The position numbers were made by a program, and so were the translations under genes. From positions 2,977,501 through 3,041,500 of the forward strand of contig NZ_AP029612.1 in NCBI RefSeq assembly GCF_040362915.1: a stretch of 64,000 bases of DNA, in the 5' to 3' direction. Within the stretch, counting starts at the first letter, position 1. The number at the start of each line of letters is the position of its first letter. This stretch comes from Sediminibacterium sp. KACHI17 (GTDB lineage Bacteria > Bacteroidota > Bacteroidia > Chitinophagales > Chitinophagaceae). Below are positions 55,566 to 61,679 of the stretch, one piece after another. Under the pieces are notes generated by a model. It worked only from the letters and a program-made list of their open reading frames with translations. It was not told where the DNA came from and searched no databases.

Positions 55566-56691
55566 TCTGTGAAGCGACTTTGATGATATGTCTGGCACTT
55601 TGTACAGAAGCATTGCCTCCTTCGGATAAAATATTTTTCAAAGAGCGATAATCATCGATTATTTTTTTACGGTGATCATCGTTATCTAAGATCAATCTAA
55701 GTTCTTTTACCAGGTTGTCTTTTGTTAGTTCATCCTGAATCAATTCTTTCACCACCTCTTTATCCATGATCAGGTTAACGAGTGAAATGTATTTGATGTT
55801 GATCAATCGTTTGGCTATTTGATAGCTGAGATTATTTCCTTTATAACAAACCACTTCGGGTACACCAAATAAGGCCGTTTCAAGTGTAGCAGTACCACTG
55901 GTTACCAGTGCAGCTGTGGATTTCAGTAGCAGATCATAAGTCTGATTACGAACACTCGTGATATTATTGCTGGTGTTTAAAAACGGAGTATAAAAATCGT
56001 CTTCTAATCCCGGAGCTTTTGCCACCACAAATGTATACGCAGGAAAATGAGCAGCAACACTCAACATGATCGGGAGTTTTTTGGCAATTTCTTGTTTTCG
56101 ACTACCAGGGAGGAGAGCGATGATTTTACTTGTCTGAGAAGCAGTTTTATCTTCTGTTAACTGTTTACTGCCATCTGTCAACTTCTTGCCCACAACTTCC
56201 ACTAAAGGATGGCCAACATACTCAACGTCCCAATTCCATTTATTTTTATAATAATCTTTCTCAAAGGGAAGAATACAAAGCATTTTGTCGATGCATTGTT
56301 TCATTTTTTTTACTCGATTCTCTTTCCATGCCCATACTTGCGGTGAGATATAATACACCACTTTGAATCTTTTTGCGTGTGCCCATTCCGCAATTCTTAA
56401 GTTAAATCCCGGGTAATCGATCAAAACCAATACATCAGGTTGCCATGCTTCAATATCTTGTTTACAGAAACGAATATTGCGAAGAATGGTAGGAAGATTT
56501 TTGATCACTTCAACAAAACCCATGAAAGCAAGGTCTCTATAATGCTTTACAAGTGTTGCGCCGGCTTCAGACATCAGATCACCACCCCAGCAACGGATGT
56601 CTGCGTCCGGGTCCTCTTTTTTTATTTCCTTGATAAGGTTACTGCCATGTAGATCACCACTGGCTTCACCGGCTATGAGGTAGTATTTCAT
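55558..56691 (-). CDS. lpxB: lipid-A-disaccharide synthase
   Basis: This 377-residue GT-B glycosyltransferase joins UDP-diacylglucosamine and lipid X to form the lipid A disaccharide. It shows YLIAGEASGDLHGSNLI (about 4-20), IDYPGFNLRIAEWAHAKR (about 93-110), YYISPQVWAWKENRVKKM (about 113-130), GHPLVE and LLPGSRKQEI (about 192-201). I start at 56691 (MKYYLIAGEAS); the upstream in-frame TTG falls in heptad palindrome C. Its presence confirms an outer membrane with lipid A. Confidence 0.96.
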   Translation of the reverse strand: MKYYLIAGEASGDLHGSNLIKEIKKEDPDADIRCWGGDLMSEAGATLVKHYRDLAFMGFVEVIKNLPTILRNIRFCKQDIEAWQPDVLVLIDYPGFNLRIAEWAHAKRFKVVYYISPQVWAWKENRVKKMKQCIDKMLCILPFEKDYYKNKWNWDVEYVGHPLVEVVGKKLTDGSKQLTEDKTASQTSKIIALLPGSRKQEIAKKLPIMLSVAAHFPAYTFVVAKAPGLEDDFYTPFLNTSNNITSVRNQTYDLLLKSTAALVTSGTATLETALFGVPEVVCYKGNNLSYQIAKRLINIKYISLVNLIMDKEVVKELIQDELTKDNLVKELRLILDNDDHRKKIIDDYRSLKNILSEGGNASVQSARHIIKVASQIN

Positions 56692-56692
56692 G

Positions 56693-56779
56693 TGATTTGT
56701 CAATTGTCAATTGTGAATGGTGAATCGGATAATCATATAAAATATTATTGACCATTGACCATTCACTAGTCACTCATAC
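56693..56779. repeat. heptad-repeat palindrome C
   Basis: Left units TTGTCAA (twice), TTGTGAA and TGGTGAA face right units ATTGACC (twice) and ATTCACT, all in 7-base register. GTGAATGGTGAAT (56713-56725) pairs with ATTGACCATTCAC (56754-56766) at 12 of 13 positions. Unlike the others it lies between divergent genes (lpxB and blaI), just upstream of the lpxB start. Confidence 0.8.
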
Positions 56780-56826
56780 CCGCAAAATACATTCACAAGA
56801 ATGGATTCTGTTAATTTTTTTCATTC

Positions 56827-56862
56827 AACTAAAAAAATAGTTGTAAAACTAAAAAATTAGTT
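56827..56862 (+). promoter_or_regulatory. twin BlaI-type operators
   Basis: Two 16-base dyads of the form AACTA-N6-TAGTT lie at 56827-56842 and 56847-56862, start to start exactly 20 bp (two helical turns). The second extends to an 8-bp perfect arm on each side (AAAACTAA, TTAGTTTT; 56845-56864). The first overlaps the -33 TTG and the second fills the promoter spacer. This is what autorepression by a dimeric BlaI-type repressor would look like. Confidence 0.75.
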
Positions 56863-56871
56863 TTAGGTTTG
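56841..56871 (+). promoter_or_regulatory. promoter of the blaI-M56 operon
   Basis: TTG (56841-56843), a 20-base spacer and TAGGTTTG (56864-56871), an exact match to the -7 consensus, 22 bases before the ATG. The spacer is the second operator dyad. Confidence 0.78.
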
Positions 56872-56893
56872 TTTTGTCATTAAAATTTACCCC

Positions 56894-57256
56894 ATGAAAC
56901 CATTGACAAAAGCGGAAGAGCAGATCATGCATAGCATCTGGAAATTAGAAGAGGCATTTCTTAAAGATATATTGGAACTACAGCCTGAGCCCAAGCCACA
57001 TTCTAATACAGTGGCTACGATATTGAAAATACTCGTAGAGAAGGGTTTTGTTGGCATTACCCCAGTTGGACGTATGCATCGTTATTATCCATTGGTATCT
57101 AAGGAAGAATATTCATCTAGTACCATTCGTACGCTGGTAGATGGATATTTCGAAGGTTCGTTTAGTGAAGCGGTATCATTTATGGTGAAGCAGAAAGATA
57201 TCAGTATCCGTGAGTTGGAGATGTTGTTGCAAGAAATTAAAAATGCTAAAAAATAA
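56894..57256 (+). CDS. BlaI/MecI/CopY-family repressor
   Basis: The 120-residue protein has the winged-helix DNA-binding domain (about 1-75; KPLTKAEEQIMHSIWKLEEA, NTVATILKILVEKGFV) and the C-terminal dimerisation helices (about 80-120) of BlaI. In the classical system, a BlaR1-type metalloprotease triggers loss of the repressor when the wall is attacked. The next gene, 3 bases on, encodes such a protease, and twin dyads cover the promoter, so an autoregulated two-gene circuit is well supported. No beta-lactamase gene is present in this window. Confidence 0.94.
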   Translation: MKPLTKAEEQIMHSIWKLEEAFLKDILELQPEPKPHSNTVATILKILVEKGFVGITPVGRMHRYYPLVSKEEYSSSTIRTLVDGYFEGSFSEAVSFMVKQKDISIRELEMLLQEIKNAKK

Positions 57257-57259
57257 AGT

Positions 57260-59527
57260 ATGCTAAGTACTGCGTATTATTTTCTGCAAGTTTTATTGTG
57301 CAGTGGCATCATGCTGGGTTATTACTGGATGGTACTGCGGAATAAAAAATTTCATCAATACAATCGATTCTACTTATTGAGTGTAGCGATACTCTCATGG
57401 ATCGTTCCTTTGATCAAGATCCAGTGGAGCAATAGTTTTGGTGACAATGAGCAAGTGATACGGTTTTTAACGGTAGTGGCAGATAATAATTCTGAATTGG
57501 AATCAGTCGTAAGGTCAAAGGGATTTCATTGGAGCACCGAAGGCTTGGTATCCTCATTTTATTTTACGATTGCCGGGTTGTTATTATTGACAATGGTGCA
57601 TGCATTGTATCGGATCTATCTGTTATTAAAAAAGAATCCGTACAGACAAATTGAAAATGTATTCTTGATCATCACACAGGCAAAGGGGACGCCCTTTTCC
57701 TTCTTCCGATATATTTTCTGGAATGATCAGATCGATATCCGAAGCGCATCGGGTAAGCAGATCCTGCAGCATGAGCTAACACACGTTCAGCAACGTCACT
57801 CAGTTGATAAAATGCTGATTCAATTGGTGCTCATAGCGGGTTGGTTCAATCCATTTTTCTGGTTGTTGAAAAAAGAGATGGATATGATCCATGAATTCAT
57901 TGCAGATAAGCAATCGGTAAGTGATGGTGACACAGCGGCGTTGGCTCAGATGCTCTTAACAGCGGTATATCCGCAACAGCATTTTAAGTTAACACATCCG
58001 TTCTTTTTTTCACCCATCAAAAGGAGGTTACAAATGTTGACGAATAATAAGAACCCAAGATTCAGTTACCTGCGCAGATTAGTTGCCTTGCCGCTACTCG
58101 CAGTACTTGTGATATTATTTGCTTTTAGAAGTAAGCAATCCAGGATCGATAGTCCCATTTCCGTTGCATCAGTTGTTGAAAATGTAGTAGGTGATTTTAG
58201 ATCGCATGTTATTGGAAACCCCGATAAAACCTTTTCGGCAAAGCCTATAAGTAATGCAGCACTCAATAAAACATATACGATTGTCATCAACCCGGGTCAT
58301 GGGGGAGAAGATGCTGGAGCAAGAGGATATGATGGAACAAAGGAATCTGATTTGAGTCTGGCATTTGCAAAAAAAATCAAGGAGCTGAATTCAAACCCCA
58401 ACATTCGAGTGGTGCTTACGCGAGAAAGTGATGTATTTAACTCTGTTGTTGAAGTAGCAGCGATTGCTCAAAAATTATCACCCGATTTATTGATTTCTGT
58501 TCATGCAAATAATGCAATGCCTATAAAATTGGCAGGCAATAAGCAAAAAGAAAATCCTCAGAAAGGTGTTGAGTTATATATCGCTTCTAAAGCAAAGGCA
58601 TTCGATTATGAAGGCAATTATCAGCTGGCGAATATGTTAGGTAATACTATTAGTGAGGTAGCTAATCCTTTTCTTGGAATTAAATCGCGTGAAAAAGGAA
58701 TTTATGTCCTACAAACGCTCAAATGTCCATCAGTATTGATTGAAACAGGATTTGTCAGTAATAGAGAAGAGCTGAAATTATTAAAAGATGAGTCTTATCA
58801 AAGTAAAATGGCTGCTTCTATTCTTCAGGGTGTTGAATTGTATTTGAAGCAGCGAGAACAAAATGGTAAGGAACCGTATTTTGAAGCTGTGAATTCGGCT
58901 GCAACAGAAACCTTTGCAGCCCAAAAAAATGATCAGAATAATGATCCGTCAGGAATCAAGGATTTTCGAAAAAGAAACCCCGATGTAAAACAGGTGCACT
59001 GGCAGCGATCACCCTTTAGAATAATCATTGAGTTGAAAAATGGTACAGCTGAAGTGTATGATTTGGAGAAAGCGGAAAGTAAAAACCGAGCTATCAAAAA
59101 GTATGGAAAACTTCCTATTGCGCCGCCTCCACCTCCAATGATGCCGCCATCAAGCCCTGAAAAAAATCCAATTGTTCATTTCGAAGATGTTGTTCTAGAA
59201 AGTGTATATATCAACCCTGAAACACCTCCATCATTTCCCGGTGGTGATTCCGCATGGCGTAACTTTCTGATGCAACATTTGAATAGAGATGTGCCAATTA
59301 ACAATGGTTGTCCTCCTGGAAAATATGTGGTAAAAGTTTCTTTCCTAGTTGATAAAATAGGTAAGCTTGGTGGGTTTGAATTAGAAACGGATCCGGGTTA
59401 TGGTACAGGAGCTGAGGTACTTCGGATGTTTGCTAAAGCGCCTAACTGGAACCCAGCCAAAGTGAATGGAAAATCTGTTATCTCGAGAATTGAAAAGACG
59501 GTAACGTTTATGGTATCTGAAGAATGA
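57260..59527 (+). CDS. M56 metalloprotease-amidase-TonB domain fusion (BlaR1-like sensor)
   Basis: This 755-residue protein has an M56/BlaR1-type membrane protease (1-295; helices at about 5-24, 36-52, 97-120 and 274-290; zinc motif HELTHVQQ at 171-178 with the third ligand probably in HEFIAD near 212). An N-acetylmuramoyl-L-alanine amidase of the Amidase_3 type follows (about 335-530; NPGHGGEDAGA at 344, SVHANN at 413, IETGFVSN at 494). Then come a linker ending in a Pro-rich stretch (621-632) and a TonB C-terminal-like domain (about 655-752). Active-site residues look intact. The amidase occupies the place of the BlaR1 sensor. It may read or trim periplasmic murein and signal to BlaI by proteolysis; that is inference. 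Confidence 0.92.
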   Translation: MLSTAYYFLQVLLCSGIMLGYYWMVLRNKKFHQYNRFYLLSVAILSWIVPLIKIQWSNSFGDNEQVIRFLTVVADNNSELESVVRSKGFHWSTEGLVSSFYFTIAGLLLLTMVHALYRIYLLLKKNPYRQIENVFLIITQAKGTPFSFFRYIFWNDQIDIRSASGKQILQHELTHVQQRHSVDKMLIQLVLIAGWFNPFFWLLKKEMDMIHEFIADKQSVSDGDTAALAQMLLTAVYPQQHFKLTHPFFFSPIKRRLQMLTNNKNPRFSYLRRLVALPLLAVLVILFAFRSKQSRIDSPISVASVVENVVGDFRSHVIGNPDKTFSAKPISNAALNKTYTIVINPGHGGEDAGARGYDGTKESDLSLAFAKKIKELNSNPNIRVVLTRESDVFNSVVEVAAIAQKLSPDLLISVHANNAMPIKLAGNKQKENPQKGVELYIASKAKAFDYEGNYQLANMLGNTISEVANPFLGIKSREKGIYVLQTLKCPSVLIETGFVSNREELKLLKDESYQSKMAASILQGVELYLKQREQNGKEPYFEAVNSAATETFAAQKNDQNNDPSGIKDFRKRNPDVKQVHWQRSPFRIIIELKNGTAEVYDLEKAESKNRAIKKYGKLPIAPPPPPMMPPSSPEKNPIVHFEDVVLESVYINPETPPSFPGGDSAWRNFLMQHLNRDVPINNGCPPGKYVVKVSFLVDKIGKLGGFELETDPGYGTGAEVLRMFAKAPNWNPAKVNGKSVISRIEKTVTFMVSEE

Positions 59528-59549
59528 TAAAGTCTTTTATCAATATTTT

Positions 59550-59592
59550 TAGCCACAGATTCACCGATTGAACATTTGGGAATCTGTGGCTA
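59550..59592. terminator. bidirectional terminator-like hairpin
   Basis: TAGCCACAGATTC and GAATCTGTGGCTA are exact 13-base inverted repeats with a 17-base loop between convergent genes. The loop side carries an 8-base rhythm (CACAGATT, CACCGATT), reminiscent of a simple repeat family seen in many genomes. Confidence 0.7.
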
Positions 59593-59596
59593 ACAT

Positions 59597-59890
59597 TTAT
59601 AATAACCACTTAATGGTTAAAGTAATCAATGCATAAATACAAGTGGCAATAAAAATACCCCTTGCTGTTTTATCTTTTTGCTGATTCACATAGATCGTGA
59701 ATACAACAGCATTAGCGATCAGGGCCAGACTGATAATACCAGTTAGCAGAGAAGGCTGCACGCGTAATACATGAAGGAATTCCTGAAAACTAAAGAGTCG
59801 GAATTTGATCAGGTAATATCCAAAGAAGCCCAGAACGGGTGCTAGAAAGCCTAATACAATTCCCAGTTTAAGATCATCTTTCTTGAGCAT
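59597..59890 (-). CDS. small hypothetical membrane protein
   Basis: This protein of 97 residues (MLKKDDLKLGIVLGF start) has three hydrophobic segments (about 9-27, 49-68 and 77-97). I do not recognise it beyond a general resemblance to small Bacteroidota membrane proteins. Its ATG overlaps the surE stop by one base (TGATG), so it is translated with surE; an alternative ATG at 59902 adds four residues. Function unknown. Confidence 0.75.
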   Translation of the reverse strand: MLKKDDLKLGIVLGFLAPVLGFFGYYLIKFRLFSFQEFLHVLRVQPSLLTGIISLALIANAVVFTIYVNQQKDKTARGIFIATCIYALITLTIKWLL

Positions 59891-60681
59891 CAGAATTTCC
59901 ATTTGGTTTCCAGTTGCTGTTTCAGTTTATAATTGGTCAAGTCAAACTGAACAGGAACCACGCTTACATAATTGTTTTTCAATGCCCACACGTCGGTATC
60001 TTTTCCTTTATCAAAGTTCACGAACTCTCCGGTGAGCCAATAATATTTCTTGCCATGCGGATCCTTTCTTTCATCAAACTCTTCTTCATATTTCGCATAT
60101 GCTTGTCTGCATATCTTAATGCCTTTGATCAGCTTTTCACTTACAGCCGGAATATTTACATTCAGGCATAAATGTTTATCCAATGTTTTTCCACTTAGGA
60201 GTTTTTCAACAATGATGCGCGCATATTTACCTGCTGCTGTAAAGTCTGCATCAATACTGAGGTCTGTTAAACTAAAACCAATACTCGGAATACTTTCAAT
60301 AGAAGCTTCCAATGCAGCCGACATGGTACCCGAATAAATCACATTGATAGAATGATTTGAACCATGATTGATACCACTGATACAGATATCCGGTTTGCGA
60401 TGCAACACCTTATCAACCGCAATCTTTACACAATCTACCGGAGTACCACTGCAACTATACGCTTCTATCCCTTCAAAAACACTCGACTTTTGTAAGCGGA
60501 GTAGTTGTCCGATCGTGATGGCATGTCCCATACCACTTTGTGGTTTATCAGGCGCCACCACAATGATCTTACCGAGGCCTCTTACTGCATCTACTAAGGC
60601 ACGGATACCAGGTGCATTGATTCCGTCATCATTGGTGACTAAAATGACGGGCTTGTTTTCTTTTTTGACTGATTTCGACAT
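59890..60681 (-). CDS. surE: 5'/3'-nucleotidase SurE
   Basis: This 263-residue metal-dependent phosphatase acts on nucleoside monophosphates. The N-terminal metal site ILVTNDDGINAPGI (about 14-27), the PDKPQSGMGHAIT loop (about 44-56) and SGINHGSNHSINVIYSGTMSAALEA (in two parts, about 100-124) are the family hallmarks. It is followed by a coupled small membrane-protein gene and diverges from the S24 repressor. Confidence 0.96.
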   Translation of the reverse strand: MSKSVKKENKPVILVTNDDGINAPGIRALVDAVRGLGKIIVVAPDKPQSGMGHAITIGQLLRLQKSSVFEGIEAYSCSGTPVDCVKIAVDKVLHRKPDICISGINHGSNHSINVIYSGTMSAALEASIESIPSIGFSLTDLSIDADFTAAGKYARIIVEKLLSGKTLDKHLCLNVNIPAVSEKLIKGIKICRQAYAKYEEEFDERKDPHGKKYYWLTGEFVNFDKGKDTDVWALKNNYVSVVPVQFDLTNYKLKQQLETKWKF

Positions 60682-60765
60682 ATCCGCAAGATACGAACCC
60701 TCCCCGACTTCGCTACCCGCCTCTTCCCCTCCTTGGTAGTGGGCGATGGGGGCGTGTAAAATAAA

Positions 60766-60796
60766 TTTGGAAGAACTAAAAAATTTAGTATTTTGC
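60766..60796 (+). promoter_or_regulatory. promoter and operator-like dyad of the S24 repressor gene
   Basis: TTTG (60766-60769) is followed after 19 bases by TATTTTGC (60789-60796), close to the usual -7 element. Between them lies AACTA-N7-TAGTA (60774-60790), with exact inner arms ACTAAA/TTTAGT, nearly the same dyad as in the blaI promoter and in the same position. Confidence 0.55.
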
Positions 60797-60813
60797 AGCT
60801 AAATCAATTAGCT

Positions 60814-61569
60814 ATGTCAAACGCCGGAAAGAATTTAAGACATCTGCGCAAGCTACGTGGCTGGACGCAGGAGGAATTCGCCAATAAGCTTAAGATCAAA
60901 AGATCATTGGTAGGAGCGTATGAGGAAGAACGTGCCGAACCAAGGCTGGAAGTGGTGAAAGAGATCTGTCAAATTTTTAAATTAAGCTTGGAAGATTTTT
61001 TACTCAAAGATCTAACAGCGACTAAAGGTGGCGGTTCTTATATCGAGAAAAGACGTCAGCTGAAAATGGTAGCTGAAGTGGCCGAAGTTCGTTTTGTGCC
61101 TGTTAAAGCAGCCGCTGGTTATTTGGCAGGTTATGCTGATCCTGAATTTGTAGATGAGTTGAATACATTCACACTACCCATGCTCGCTCCGGGTCAATAC
61201 CGTGCATTCGAAATAGTAGGAGACAGTATGTTGCCCACACCTAGCGGAAGCGTGATCGTTGGTGAGAAAGTAGAAGACCTGGAAGATGTAAAGAATAGTA
61301 ATACTTATGTTGTACTTTCTAGGAATGAAGGGGTAGTATACAAACGTATCATGAAAAATAACAGGGTGAAAAATAAGATAACTTTGATCAGTGATAATCC
61401 CCAGTATGAACCTTACAATGTGAGTTCTGAAGATGTGCTGGAAGTATGGAAAGCTGTCTATATTCTTCAAAAAGCCAATGCCGGTCCTCGCTGGGATGTG
61501 AATCAATTAGCAGGCATGGTCAACAACTTACAAGAACAAGTGAGTACTTTGAAAAAGAAACTCAATTAA
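60814..61569 (+). CDS. XRE-family repressor with S24 (LexA-like) peptidase domain
   Basis: The 251-residue protein has an N-terminal helix-turn-helix (about 6-60; LRHLRKLRGWTQEEFANKLK, SLVGAYEEERAEPRL) and a C-terminal S24/LexA-type domain (about 95-220). Catalytic Ser is in VGDSMLPTPSG (about 137) and Lys in VVYKRIMK (about 178). A possible self-cleavage Ala-Gly lies in AAAGYLAGYADP (about 101-112). A coiled-coil-like tail (VNNLQEQVSTLKKKLN) follows. I start at 60814 because the promoter ends at 60796. It may be a LexA substitute or stress regulator; no phage genes are near. Confidence 0.88.
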   Translation: MSNAGKNLRHLRKLRGWTQEEFANKLKIKRSLVGAYEEERAEPRLEVVKEICQIFKLSLEDFLLKDLTATKGGGSYIEKRRQLKMVAEVAEVRFVPVKAAAGYLAGYADPEFVDELNTFTLPMLAPGQYRAFEIVGDSMLPTPSGSVIVGEKVEDLEDVKNSNTYVVLSRNEGVVYKRIMKNNRVKNKITLISDNPQYEPYNVSSEDVLEVWKAVYILQKANAGPRWDVNQLAGMVNNLQEQVSTLKKKLN

Positions 61570-61580
61570 AGTTTGCATCA

Positions 61581-61610
61581 AAGCCTGTGAGTCCAAATCA
61601 CAGGCTTTTT
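61581..61610 (+). terminator. terminator of the S24 repressor gene
   Basis: AAGCCTGTGA and TCACAGGCTT form a perfect 10-bp stem with a 7-base loop and a following T run. Confidence 0.93.
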
Positions 61611-61655
61611 CTTGTTCCGTCTATCAATTTTAATGTCGACGCAAACTGATTCCGT

Positions 61656-61663
61656 TATTTTTG
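61656..61663 (+). promoter_or_regulatory. -7 element of the DUF5916 gene
   Basis: TATTTTTG exactly matches TAnnTTTG, 16 bases before the ATG at 61680. No -33 TTG is obvious. Confidence 0.5.
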
Positions 61664-61679
61664 CGGCACTTTATCTTAC

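Noticed and set aside
59550..59592. A further member of the heptad palindrome family
   Set aside because: Its rhythm is 8 bases, not 7, and it behaves as an ordinary hairpin between convergent genes.
60814..61569. Possible prophage repressor
   Set aside because: No integrase, structural phage genes or attachment repeats lie near it, and the neighbours are core genes, so a chromosomal stress regulator is more likely.
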